DNA from: Strongylocentrotus droebachiensis
Lineage: Eukaryota; Echinodermata; Echinoidea; Camarodonta; Strongylocentrotidae
DNA length: 64,000 nucleotides
Direction: 5' to 3'
Assembly: GCA_035222895.1 (NCBI GenBank)
Contig: JAVYIG010004960.1
Location: forward strand, 62,001-126,000
A program made the position numbers and the translations under genes. Of this stretch, positions 1-10,859 are shown piece by piece. Numbering within the stretch: position 1 is the first letter of the stretch; the number at the start of each line of letters is the position of its first letter. The notes beneath the pieces are model-generated. The model ran no database searches and was not told where the DNA came from. It saw nothing but the letters and a program-made list of their open reading frames with translations.

Positions 1-769
1 CTCATGTTTTCCCGAACAATTTGATACCATGTTTATCTCTTTATGACCATTAATAAGGGAATGAGCGTCCGTTCAAGATAAATGTCCGTGCGCGCGAGCT
101 CTTGTAATACATAGCATACATGGGCAACAACATGCCTATACAAAACCCTTATGGCTCTTGAGGATGGACGGGAACCCTCAATTTTTTTTCATATTCGGAT
201 AGAGTATGAGCCGGAGATGTGATTTCATGTCTCATTTGGCCATTAAGTATATCGTGTCATCATCGTATTGACCTTGGAACTCAAAATACGAATTCGCATA
301 TTATGACGTCAGTATATTTGGGGAAAATTGATTGTATCTCTGTAAATATTGATTGATTCTCTGCTTAATGTTGGTATATTGTAGTTGAGGCAATTGCCTA
401 CAAGTTCACTACACATTATTTTCCATTTTGATGACGTCGTCATAGTGAAAATTGCGATTAAAGGTAACTTGACATATTTTCTTCATTTGCGTGTTAAGCC
501 TATAGAAGGTGCCAATTTCGTTCAAATCATGGATCTACATGACATTAATCTTTGAGCACTATCTAGCATATTTGTGCTCTATGCTCTCCCAAATTTTGGT
601 ATGTTATAGCTGAGACTATGGGCTATAAAAGTTGTGTCTTTTGTTTTTTAATCAGATGTTGGGATCAACGCAAAATTTTCAATTGAAAATTGTAATTGCA
701 AATTTCTGTAGAACTTTGCGTAGTTAGTAATACGTTATCACCTATAGGTGACGTCACGATTTCTCTTTA
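1..769 (+). repeat. diverged copy of the Helitron-like interior
   Basis: This stretch is related to the interior of the element at 770-1995. The block near 20-150 (with the GC-rich word CCGTGCGCGCGAGCTC) recurs near 1306-1440, and the block near 220-370 recurs near 1500-1650 and 2130-2270. It has no visible terminal hairpin of its own and runs off the left edge of the window, so its true 5' end is unknown. I see no coding potential. Confidence 0.6.
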
Positions 770-1995
770 TCAGGTGGGCTGTATATATACAGATCACCTT
801 ATGTTTTCGTAAGAATATTTTTCTTATTTCTAACCACTTTTTTGTAAGCACGATAACTTGAAAATGGCTCAATTAAATGCCTTTAAATTTGGCACACTTA
901 TGTATAGGCATGAGGAAAGAGCACAATAAGGTTTTCAACCTTGACCTTGGCTGATAACGTCATCTGGGCGCCATTTTGTGAAAATCAAAATATGATCATA
1001 TCTTCATAACGGAAAGACATTTCTCATTCATATTTACCAGGATCAAGGTCAATATCAGTTCGGTCAATTTCAGGTAAAAAAAAAACGCGCGCGTGCGCGT
1101 ACGTCCGCGCGTCAATGCGCGCGCAAAATCTAAAAATGCTCAAAATCGTCTCAAAATAATTTTGCATACGTTTCAGGCCATTCTAAGCATTTTTTAAAAA
1201 ATCGCGCGCACGAGCATGCGTGTGCGTCTTCGCGCGTAAAACTATTGCACAACATAGAATCGCCATTTTTTTTTCTTTCATAATATTCCACATATATTTA
1301 TAAAACAAATCGATACCATGTTTGTCTCTTTATGACTATTAATAACGGAATGATCGACCGTTTAACATAAATTTCCGTGCGCGCGAGCTCTTGTAATACA
1401 TAGCATATATGGGCAAAAACATGCCTATACATAATCCATTGTAGCTCTTTAGGATGCAAGGTGACCCCAATTCTTTTCATATTTTAATACAGTATGATTC
1501 AGTGATATTTTTTCATGTCTCATTTGACCCTCAATAAACTCATGACGTCATCAAAATGGCCTCCGAACTCGAAATTCCAATTTGCATATTATGACGTCAG
1601 CATATTTATGGAAAATTGATTGTATCACTGTAAATATTGATCGATTTTCTTCAAAATTTTGATATGTTCTAGCTGAGACAATTTTCTACAAATAAAGTCT
1701 CTACTATCCTTCATTTTGACAAAGGCATCATGGTGTTTTTTGCGATTAAAGGAGGCACGTCAATTTTTCACATTTTGCGTGTATTCTCTATGGGACATGA
1801 CTTTTTCTCAAAACTCGATTCTACATTCCCGTCTTTCGCGAGCAATATCTACGTCGTTTTAGCCTCATTTACGCTGAACTTCGAGTATGTTGTAGCTGAG
1901 ACAAGAAGCTATCTCAAATGTACCCTTTATTTTGTCTCAATGTTTTGTTGGATCAGCCCACCTATACTTGTTCCAAACAAGTATTACAAATCTAG
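770..1995 (+). mobile_element. non-autonomous Helitron-like element, copy 1
   Basis: The 5' end reads TC followed by AGGTGGGCTGTAT, which forms a short hairpin with ATACAGATCACCT. The 3' end has AGCCCACCT (inverse of the 5' AGGTGGGCT), then a hairpin with 9-bp arms (ATACTTGTT / AACAAGTAT, loop CCA), then seven bases and CTAG. The base before TC is A and the base after CTAG is T. TC start, 3' hairpin, CTRR end and A/T insertion are the Helitron hallmarks; inverted subterminal repeats are known from Helentron/HINE relatives. The element contains CG-alternating tracts near 1084-1125 and 1200-1235. No Rep/helicase frame is present; the 99-codon frame at 1730-2029 belongs to the repeat and resembles no family I know. 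Confidence 0.6.
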
Positions 1996-2768
1996 TTTAT
2001 TTTTCTTATTTCTAACCACTTTTTTGTAAGCACGATGACTTGAAAATGGCTCAATCAAATGCCTTCAAATTTGGCACACATAATTATGTTGGGGTCATAT
2101 GTTGATAGAGTATGAATCGGAGATATGATTCCATGTCTCATTTGACCCTCAATTAACTCATGACGACATCATAATGGCCTCTGAACTCAAAATTTCAATT
2201 TGCATATTTTGACGTCAGCATATTTTTGGAAAATTGATTGTATCTCTGTAAATATTGATCAATTTTCTTCCGAATTTCGGTATGTTCTAGCTGAGACAAT
2301 TTATTACAAATAAATTTACAACATTTTTTATTTTGACAAAGGAATCATGGCGGATTTTTGCAATTAAAGGAGGCATGTCAATTTTTCACTTTTTGCGTGT
2401 ATTCTCTATGGGACATGACTTTTTCTCAAAACTGGATTCTACATTCCCGTCTTTCGCGAGCAATATCTCCGTCGTTTTAGCTTCGTTTACGCTGAATCAT
2501 GGCGTATTTTTGCGATTAAAGGAGGCATGTCAATTTTTCACTTTTTGCTTGTATTCTCTATAGGACATGACTTTTTCTCAAAACTGGATTCTACATTCCC
2601 GTCTTTCGCGAGCAATACTATCTCCGTCGTTTTAGCTTCGTTTACGCTGAACTTTGAGTATGTTGTAGCTGAGACAAATAGCTATCTCAAATGTGCCGTT
2701 CATTTTGTCTCAAATTTTAGTTGGACCAGCCCACCTATACTTGTTCCAAACAAGTATTACAAATCTAG
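1996..2768 (+). mobile_element. Helitron-like element, copy 2, 5' head missing
   Basis: It starts directly after the CTAG of copy 1 with sequence that in copy 1 lies just inside the 5' hairpin head (compare TTTTTCTTATTTCTAACC at about 820 and 2000). It ends with the same 3' hairpin and CTAG at 2765-2768, followed by T. The interior carries a 152-bp tandem duplication (AGGCATGTCAATTTTTCAC at 2371 and 2523). The head-to-tail junction without an intervening head suggests tandem joining of copies or rolling-circle concatemers rather than two separate insertions. Confidence 0.5.
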
Positions 2769-2995
2769 TGTTATTTTTGTGATTATTATGTTTGTTATTG
2801 TGATTATTATCCTTATCATGATTATTATCGTTAATATAAATTATTATTGTAATTATTATAATCATTATTATTGTTATCATTATGATGAATATGAACATGA
2901 TGATTTTGATGACGATTAGTATAAGTATATAGTATTATTATAATTGTTATCATATCATTATTATCATCTGTATTATAAGCATAATCTACAATGGC
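2769..2995. repeat. degenerate (ATT)n trinucleotide tract
   Basis: A run rich in ATT/TTA/ATG triplets with scattered substitutions follows directly on the Helitron-like 3' end. The frames that cross it (Ile/Tyr-rich or Asn/Ile-rich) are low-complexity readings of the microsatellite. Confidence 0.8.
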
Positions 2996-3662
2996 AGTAG
3001 TGTAGTAAAGTACATGTAGAAGTAGGCCTTATAGTAGAGGTATCATTCTGATCATTATTATTCTGATTATCTTTTGCAATACGTCTAGACGATAAACTCA
3101 TGACAATTGACAATTGACATGAATCATTGTCTTTAAGCTTACCATTAAATGCATCTGGTTCGAATATTACTCAGGTATTTGGTACTGGATGATTTAAATG
3201 GTAAAAATGAACTTGTGTCCTATTGATTCTAGTCTTATTCATTTTCATTATGTTTTATTCATTCAAGTTCTAATGTTTCTGACTGTTTTCAAGACAATAT
3301 CTTTTTTGTCGATCATAGTTCTATGCAGCTTTATATCTAACGGTAATTTTGAGAGAAAAGCATTGCAAGCAATGATTTCTGAATTGTAGCGACAATCGCG
3401 TTCGCCTTTGCTGTTCTTCAATAATATTTGACAAGCAGTATTAATTAATTTTTCAAGGACTCATGATAAATTCGTTTAACAGTTGATTTCCCTCGGTTGA
3501 TTCTTTTGTTCGTATTATTTGGCGGGGAACATAGAAGTGAATGTATTATTATTCTTATTTGTTCATCGTTTCTACGATGCTCTTTGAATCAAAAACAGCT
3601 TTTAGTGTTAGGCTTCCTGAAAGAAATGTTAATTGTTGTTAAGAAATTTTTGGTTACACTCT
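2996..3662. other. AT-rich sequence, nothing recognised
   Basis: Non-repetitive AT-rich DNA. The only sizeable frame (3198-3389, 63 codons, hydrophobic) has no recognisable family and no conserved flanks. Confidence 0.5.
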
Positions 3663-3728
3663 GTAGATTATGATGATGTGTTTGATCTTTTTTTTCAATA
3701 CAAGATCAAACACATGATGAAAATCTAC
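3663..3728. repeat. 66-nt imperfect hairpin (pre-miRNA-sized)
   Basis: Two 27-nt arms (3663-3689 and 3702-3728) pair at 24 of 27 positions around a 12-nt loop. The inner 14 bp (ATGTGTTTGATCTT / AAGATCAAACACAT) pair perfectly. Arm and loop sizes match an animal microRNA precursor, but a small foldback element would look the same. I do not recognise a known mature miRNA seed in it. Confidence 0.5.
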
Positions 3729-4075
3729 TGGCTGCATGCCAATAAGTTCATGGCAATCACATGGTAAATAAAATTATGATCATCAGTACTGGGTCAAATA
3801 AATTAAAGAGAACTGAATTTGAACCCGGGCCATAGGCTACACCCTCTCGTTCTCTTTCCCTCTCTCTCCCTCTTCGTCGCCTTACTTTTCCCTCATTTAC
3901 CTCCCTGTGCATTTGTATGCCTCGATAATACAGAAAATAAACAATAAGATTCTTCCTCTTCCCCTCCTTCTTCCTAGTACATGTAGTAGGAGTAGTACTA
4001 GAAGCAGTATCACTATAATAAGGACAACAATTATTATTATGGTTGGTGGTGTTACTAATGTTATTTGTGTAATTA
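3729..4075. other. CT tract and AT-rich spacer, no gene
   Basis: Contains a (CT)n-rich stretch at about 3841-3890 and triplet-rich sequence near 3975-4065. Frames here are low complexity. Confidence 0.5.
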
Positions 4076-4678
4076 TCAGGTGGGCTGTATAACGTACAGA
4101 CCACCTTATAATTTCGTCAGAATTGCCTTTATTTATCTAGGTGGGCTGTATAACGTACAGACCACCTTATAATTTCGTTAGAATTGCCTTTATTTATTTA
4201 TTATTTATCAGGTGGGCTTTATAACGTACAGAACACCTTATAATTTCGTTAGAATTGCCTTTATTTATTGATTATTTATCAGGTGGGCTGTATATCGTAA
4301 AGACCACCTTATAATTTCGTTAGAATTGCCTTTATTATTTATTTATTTATTTATCAGGTGGGCTGTATAACGTACAGACCACCTTATAATTTCGTTAGAA
4401 TTGCCTTTATCAGGTGGGCTGTATATCGTACAGACCACCTTATAATTTCGTTAGAATTGCCTTTGTTTATTTTTCTTACATCTAACCACTTTTTTGTAAG
4501 CATGATTACTTGGCTCAATCAAATACCTTCAAATTTGGCACACACACATGTATAGGCATATGCACAATAATGTTGTAGCTGAGACAATAAGCTATCTCAA
4601 ATTTGCCCTTTATTTTGTCTTAAATTTTAGTTGGACCAGCCCACCTATACTTGTTCCAAACAAGTATTACAAATCTAG
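4076..4678 (+). mobile_element. short Helitron-like element with six tandem 5' heads
   Basis: The 5' head AGGTGGGCTGTAT...TACAGACCACCTT occurs six times, beginning at 4078, 4139, 4210, 4281, 4356 and 4412, spaced 56-75 bp and separated by variable (TTTA)n. Each head folds into a 12-bp stem with one mismatch. A shortened interior and the family 3' end follow: AGCCCACCT, the ATACTTGTT/AACAAGTAT hairpin, and CTAG at 4675-4678, followed by T. The first TC (4076-4077) is preceded by A. It is a non-autonomous element whose left end has been tandemly amplified. Confidence 0.6.
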
Positions 4679-6059
4679 TTATTATTATTACTTGCACACA
4701 TCCCTTTAGTTATACCGGGAGGCGAGACCCAAGGGTTACAGTGATTAAATTCGCTTTTCGCCTCCCAGGCACAGGTGACGCCAAATACTTAATAATAATA
4801 ATACAACTATACCTTAAACCCTGCCCCTAACATGCTCACCGCTCGACCTTAACCCAACTTAAAACATTACTGCAACCTTTACCCCAACCCTATACCTTAG
4901 ACGCAAAGAAGCCCTAAGCAAGTCACCGGAGCAAATGTCGGATCAAGGGATGTGTTCTCTTTTGTAAACGACATTAATTTAGTACAAAAAAGCATTCGCA
5001 CACAAACGACATTTATAGATGAACAACCGAACAAAATATGGTAAATAATAATGGATAAGTTGGCCATATATTTGGTGTCCTTCACTTTTAATGACAGCAT
5101 ATATTTTAGGATACATTTATCAGAATCGACATCAAAGCTGCATGTTTTTTACAAAAAAAAATGCAATCATAAGGATGAATTATATCTTTGAGATTTTTTA
5201 TTTATGAAATGGCAGTCTACTCTCATTGATATTTCAGAATAAGCAATTCAAGTTCTATTTTGGGGACGTCTACAGCGATTCTTCAGAAATCTCATCACAC
5301 TCTACAACGACATGCACATATATGTCAACTTTCACCGCTACAACAGACAAAATGTCATGCATTGTTAATAATTCTCGATACAAGAACCACTGGCTTCTTC
5401 TCAACTCTTTCTTGTCACATTGGAAAGAAAGAATATGTCTGTGCTTTTTACATAAAGTATTGCCTATGGTGATAGGAATATTCATATCTCCCTTTGGTAT
5501 CGTTCTTTAGCGGTGCATGGATAATCTGTTGTATTTTAATTTTTGATTGATGTAAGTTTGTCAAAGTTGTGATTCTATTTGATTTCTATAATGCTCTAGC
5601 TCTTTCCTGATTCATAAAGAGTACAGAATGGATACTTATGGATGGAAGGGAACTGGTTTCATCTCAAAACCATGCACCGTAACGCACATCTTATATACAT
5701 GTATCATGAAATAGAAAGGAGGCGAAATACATATTCGTTGGGCGAGTAGGGATAATTGGTTTCGAAATAGCTTATAGAAACAATAGTATATCACCGATGA
5801 TGCTATCTCGTTCATAATGGTACGAGAAGGTACTACTAAAACCATACCCGAATTTGAAACATAGTTCTAGAAATGAGAGTGGTATTTTGCGTAAATTTTA
5901 TTCTGAATATTTTGTCATTCATTTACCAAAGGAGTTAACAATTGTTTTGATGAAGCTTTGATTCAAACTTTAGAAATAGAAAATTGACGAAATGCAATTA
6001 AGGCGTACGTATGACCTAATTCACTTTCATTGTATGTTTCTACACTTTGGGAAAATTAT
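4679..6059. other. mostly non-repetitive, no gene recognised
   Basis: 4679-4800 holds a short fragment flanked by ATT/AAT triplets, possibly an old retroelement tail. The rest is unique AT-rich DNA. Overlapping frames at 5226-5510 on both strands are not low complexity, but I recognise no domain and see no splice context that would single out one of them. Confidence 0.4.
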
Positions 6060-6240
6060 ATATTTTCTCTAGATGTACAGGAATGGGAATCCAATCTTGG
6101 AGGATTCATATTAGAGATCACTTCATTTTGGAGTGGACATCCATACTCAACAAATTTGAATCCACTCTCCAAGGGGATAATTCAAACCAATACTTAAGAG
6201 TGGATTCCACTATCATTTGAGTGGATTCACTCCGAAACGA
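6060..6240. repeat. short foldback region built on the word GAGTGGATTC
   Basis: The word AGTGGATTC and its complement GAATCCACT occur several times (for example near 6155, 6200 and 6222), producing several small inverted pairs such as TTGGAGTGG / CCACTCTCCAA. No target-site duplication could be fixed, so a MITE is only a possibility. Confidence 0.35.
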
Positions 6241-6599
6241 AATAATCCTTGATATAATTCCTCAATACAAAAGGGTATTTCATGTCCTCTTATGAAGATA
6301 GTATTTGGAGAAAAAATATACAAGATTGAACTGCCCAAGGCAAACATGCGGTATCGCAGTATTGCGAATGATATATTCCACCCCCAAGTTGCAACATATT
6401 CCCGAAAATGTATCGGCGAGGGAAGATTTTGTTTTGTATTTATGCATTGAACTGAATCCAAATATGCATATTTTGACAGGTATCCGCAAAAGCCCAGACA
6501 AATTCATTTGTAATATGGTGTGAGAACATGGAAATATGAATTTTAATTTTCTGTGTCTTTCGGAATCGGTAAAGTATACCTCTCATGATCTTACGACTT

Positions 6600-6670
6600 T
6601 ATTCAATTCAATTCTTTTATTCATCCAAATTCACAAGAATACATGGAAAAAAAATTGGTCACACATTGTA
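6600..6670 (-). repeat. possible LINE 3' tail, antisense
   Basis: TTCAATTCAATTCTTTTATTCAT is followed by an oligo(A) stretch. Read on the minus strand it resembles the (GAATT)n-type tail and AATAAAAG 3' end common in invertebrate non-LTR elements. No reverse-transcriptase coding sequence is adjacent. Confidence 0.25.
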
Positions 6671-7600
6671 AAAATACGTAATATATTTATGAGAAACTAT
6701 ATCTATATCTATTAAACATTCAAATCTAGAATAGAGACGCTTTCCGTTATTAAGTATTTATAGATAGACCTATTTTTTTCATACCAGGGGAAAACGCGTT
6801 CTATTTTCCTTTGGTTGACTACATCTTTGACTGTTCTTATTGCAGAAAACAGTAGGCGGAGTGAAAACAGTACGATCTGAGTGAAAATGTGGAAGGCATG
6901 GTGGTTGAAGAAAAAAAACGAGTAAAAAAGTCGTATAGTACTGTTTTTGTAGAATTTGTTCATTTGATATGCATCCATCTATAGAGTATAGTATTTGTTT
7001 GGGGTAAAAGTCAGTTAATGCTTTTCTTTGTGTTTGTAAAAGTGTCATTATGTACAATTCAATTTGGTAAATATTTTATTGCAAGTTAATACAAATTCCG
7101 TTTCATTATGACTAAAATGCAATTTGCAAAGGCATTTATAGAAATTGCATCAAACACAGGCACAAGTTTCATGCAAAGAGATTATCGTTAAGCGAGTTGA
7201 AAGTTAGCTTTATTTTGTTGCTTGTTCCATCAACCTATTCCGAAACATTGCGCTAGGCACTTCAACTTGTGTTCAAACATTGCATCTGTCCAGAGACTGC
7301 GTTTTGGCATTCCCTGTGCAGCACGTGTATGCCCAAGTACCTCATGAAGCATTCCTGCTTCCCGCAAAGGTATCGGGGCCTCGGATACAACAAAAATAAC
7401 AACATTGTCAATTATTGAGGAATGTACATCTTTTGTGGGGCTACATAAAAGTTAATTACATACGCACTTCACCTGGTAATATAAAGCCCTTATATTACTC
7501 ATGTCCTTACTTATGTTAAAAACTTCTGATCCAGTTAAACATCTACTAAGAATACAGATCACCGCAGAAGCAGCATATCCAATTTCGCTGCAGGCATTTT
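6671..7600. other. non-repetitive, no gene recognised
   Basis: Unique sequence. Short overlapping minus-strand frames (6712-7057) show no family resemblance. Confidence 0.4.
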
Positions 7601-7704
7601 TTCCTCTATCTCTCTCTCTCTCTCTCTCTCTTTTCTTCTCTCCTTCTACCTACACTGTATATCTATCTCTTTCTATCGCTATCTATCTGTCTGTCTCTTC
7701 ATCT

Positions 7705-7739
<35 letters not shown>

Positions 7740-7890
7740 CCTCCCTTTTTCATCTCTCTTTATCTGTTTGTCTCTCACCAACTACTTTTGTCTGTCTGTC
7801 TGTCTCTCTCTCTCATTCATACACACTCTCTCTCTCTCTATATATATTTATCTTTAATGCACACACACACGGACACACGCACACGCACAC
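7601..7890. repeat. (CT)n / (CTGT)n microsatellite with CA tail
   Basis: Polypyrimidine repeats on the plus strand pass through CTGT variants to a (CA)n-rich stretch near 7860-7890. The Ser/Leu-rich frames over it are translations of the repeat. Confidence 0.9.
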
Positions 7891-8079
7891 ACCTCGCTCA
7901 ATCACTCTCTCACTGTGTTAAGAATCTCTTTATATCGAGTTGCCCATCTACGAAACATAATATCAAATTTCAAAAGTCGCCACTCTCTTCTCACTTTTTA
8001 TGCAGAACTTCTCGTCTCTCTCAATACCTAACATCGAGTTAACCATCTAGCACGAAGCATCCAATCGAAATAACCGTTA

Positions 8080-8300
8080 TTGTACTCTGTCTCCCTCCCT
8101 CCCCCTCCCTCTCTTCCCTTCTCCAATCCCCCATCACTCACTCTCTCTCTCTCTCTACCCACTATCCCCTCTCCCCTCTCTCATTCTCTCTCTGTCTCCC
8201 TCGCTTTCTCTATTTTTTCACTCACTTTCTCAACCTCTCCCCTTCTCTCTGCTCCTTTCCTACCCCATTCCCTCTCCCTCAATCTCTTCCCCCATAATTC
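8080..8300. repeat. CT-rich microsatellite
   Basis: Imperfect CT/CCT polypyrimidine tract. Open frames are Ser/Leu/Pro low complexity. Confidence 0.9.
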
Positions 8301-8989
8301 TCCTACTAGTGAATGAGTTACCCGTCTTTACGAGATGCCCACGTTGATATTTCAAAGCTACTTAACTTCCTGCATATCCGAGAGGCCCTCAAGTTTCTTA
8401 GAAGATCACTCGAGATTTTGTCTCAAGCTCTGCTTACTTCAAATAAAAACTGTTGACACTCGTTTGATGAAGAAATCAAAGAGTATTTGCTAAAATTGCA
8501 TGATAAATCAAAAACTCGCATCCCAAGATTAAATTATTACGCATAAATCAGGCTCTTCTGAATGAGTCAATCAATAATTTATGATATTGGCAGCCCGGGA
8601 TATGAAAGCGGCTCTAAGCATGTCGGGAAACAGGAACTTACCATATTGAACTTAGCCATGTTAACGTACCACTGTACATGAAAGCATGAACCAACGCTTT
8701 AAACTTGTAAATCAGGAAGATTTTTATAGGGGAAATTACCCTAACCGGTAACCCCTCGCAACCGAAGTCTTCTGATCTACTATATAAAATCATTGGGTTT
8801 CTAGAAGTTGTATCCTGCTTGTTCAAGATATCAACAAACAGCTTTTAGTTCAAATCCCAGAGTATATTTTATTCAGCTCCTCATTCACATCAAAGTATTA
8901 GCCCCCTTTCCCCATTCCCCCCTACGGCCTCTATCCGTCCCTTTCCCGCGTTCGCCCAACTCTCCATCTCTCTCTACCAGCACCTACAG
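8301..8989. other. non-repetitive, no gene recognised
   Basis: Unique sequence with a C-rich stretch near 8900-8970. No coding signal. Confidence 0.4.
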
Positions 8990-9320
8990 GTAATGCGGGT
9001 TCAAAACCAAGTCTAACACGAGTGTGTTAGAGCCCTTTGGTCAGACCTTCGTCAAGTAGTCCTGCGGATAGGGCATCAAGTAGAAGGTCCTGTACTCATT
9101 GTGAAATATAGTCATACGTCTGCTACATTGATCTACATTGGCCACACTCAACCCAGGTGATCTAAATGGGTACCTGGCAGGAATTAATTCGTTGAAATGC
9201 TAGAGCGCCGCAATGGCAGCACAGCTAAAGCCAGGGTAATAATCTCCAAGTTTGGAAGCGCTTAGTGATTCTAATAAGCGCTATATAAAAACTGAGTATT
9301 ATTATTATCATTACCCGAAT
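8990..9320 (+). mobile_element. SINE, tRNA-related, with (ATT)n tail
   Basis: A B-box-like GCGGGTTCAAAACCA lies near 8996. The body contains GGTGATCTAAATGGGTACCTGGCAG and then AAGCGCTATATAAAAACTGA leading into (ATT)n at about 9298. The AAGCGCTATATAAA plus ATT-triplet end is typical of tRNA-derived SINEs in marine invertebrates and recurs at 31,110. The 5' A box is not clear. Confidence 0.6.
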
Positions 9321-9625
9321 GCAGGAGTATTCCTTAATTTGGAAGCAATTTGAACCTTAAAGGCTGGTTCAGATATAACGCAGCAAAACCTCGGCGATAT
9401 TTTATGATGATGTAACACGCTTTACATCTCTGTATATGATAACACAGAGCTCGGTGAATACACACACATCGCACAAACCGCTTTCTTGCGGCGGTTTATC
9501 GCACCATATCTGAACAAACCTTGAAGGGTTTAATCCTCATGACCGGCGTCATAATCAGCGACTGGTGAGGCCTTTATTACGCAATGCAAGAAGGATGTCA
9601 TCTCCAAAGCGAAAGTAAAATGAAA
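9321..9625. other. non-repetitive spacer
   Basis: Contains scattered GCGGTTTAT/CACCATATCTGAAC words suggestive of an old foldback end (TTCAGATATAACGCAGC near 9368 against GCACCATATCTGAAC near 9500), too diverged to call. Confidence 0.3.
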
Positions 9626-9629
9626 AAAT

Positions 9630-9935
9630 CAACCATCTCGTGGCGCTTTATTGCGCTTGACTGGAGATGGGAAGGTCGACGGTCCGAATCCCGACAAGGC
9701 ACTAACATCCTTTGGCAAGATATTGACCTGCAATTGCTTCTTTCCACCCAGGCGTGTTAAATGGGTAACCGGTGAGATCTGACCGTCATTATTGGTCAAA
9801 CCGTTTTTGAGCATCAAGTAACGCCTGGCTGGAATGCTCCCCAGGGAGTGGAGATTGTGCTCACAATGTGTGCTGGCTATTATTGATTCCAATGACCGGG
9901 GTGATAGTATATCTATAAAGCCATCGCTACATACA
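9630..9935 (+). mobile_element. SINE, tRNA-derived
   Basis: A tRNA-like head ends in AGGTCGACGGTCCGAATCCCG (B box). The body is CACTAACATCCTTTGGCAAGATATTG ... CACCCAGGCGTGTTAAATGGG ... CTGGAATGCTCCCCAGGGAGTGGAGAT ... ATTGATTCCAATGACCGGGG, ending near TATATCTATAAAGC. The same blocks in the same order occur at 30,800-31,140, so this is a dispersed family. Confidence 0.65.
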
Positions 9936-10499
9936 CAAATAAAAAAGCGGAAAGCGGAATTGCATTAATATAATGGCTTGTGCACTAATTTCCTTCACAA
10001 TCGTATTTATTGATTAGCGCAAGTAATGACGCAATTCAAACGACGCCCCGTGTGCAACGGCCATCATGCCTTACGCCATTAAAGTTGCAAAGTTTCACTC
10101 AGGACGAAGCCCGGCTATTATTACGGTACAAAATGCAATGAGTGGTTCGCCTGCATGACACGTGCCTATTTAAAGTTTGCAGTACAGAAACAAATAGGTC
10201 CAAATTAGCACCCTTATGCGTCTGGGAAAGAAATTAATATTTGAAACATATCGAAGTGATAAATGAATTTAAAAACTAGAACATTCGACCTAAAGCCTTT
10301 TCCGAAGATGAAATATGGTGACCGTATGTTATGCATTATGTCTGACAAAGTTTGCACTCGAAGAACCCTTCTTCTGCATATCAGTGTATGATACGGGAAG
10401 GGGGATGGCTTGATACACTGTCTCCGTCCGGTAAAATCAAAGTAGGCTAGCTTTTTGGTGAGAGATGAAAGAGGTAAATATGTGGTGGGCGAAGCATAT

Positions 10500-10850
10500 A
10501 CCTCACAATATCATTTTTAGAGGTGTCGTGGTACAGTGGATTCTTAACTTGACTCTCAATCCAAGACAACAATCCACATGTGCAGGCACGTGCCCCCCAA
10601 AAATTTCCAAGATCGGTTGAACTTTTTTAGACCCCTTTTTTGACCTCGATCGATTACATGTATGTGCCCCCCAAAACATCAAACTCTGGCTACGTGCCTG
10701 CATATTTGCCACCCTCCATCCAGGTGTAAATGGGTACCTGACAATTAATAGGGTGATCATTATTGCAGGACCCTAAGGAAGAACATCATTGATGCCGACG
10801 AGTATTCCCTGGATAAACAACACCATTATGATTATCAATAAAAAAAAATG
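10500..10850 (+). mobile_element. SINE copy interrupted by a hAT-like insertion
   Basis: Flanking SINE text is recognisable on both sides of the insertion at 10,583-10,700: a tRNA-like head with TCTCAATCCAAGAC before it, and TTTGCCACCCTCCATCCAGGTGTAAATGGGTACCTG after it. The 3' part (CAGGACCCTAAGGAAGAACATC ... CCCTGGATAAACAAC) matches the fragment at 39,480-39,545. Confidence 0.55.
10583..10700. mobile_element. 118-bp non-autonomous hAT-like insertion
   Basis: The ends are CAGGCACGTG and (inverted) CAGGCACGTA. The flanking octamers are CACATGTG (10,575-10,582) and CATATTTG (10,701-10,708), an 8-bp target duplication with two mismatches. CAGG ends and 8-bp duplications are typical of hAT elements. 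The interior contains two inverted CCCCCCAAAA motifs. Confidence 0.5.
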
Positions 10851-10859
10851 TATTGAACC

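Noticed and set aside
1730..2029. 99-codon frame repeated at 2,333 and 2,527
   Set aside because: Lies in the repeated interior of the Helitron-like family, truncates differently in each copy, and shows no domain.
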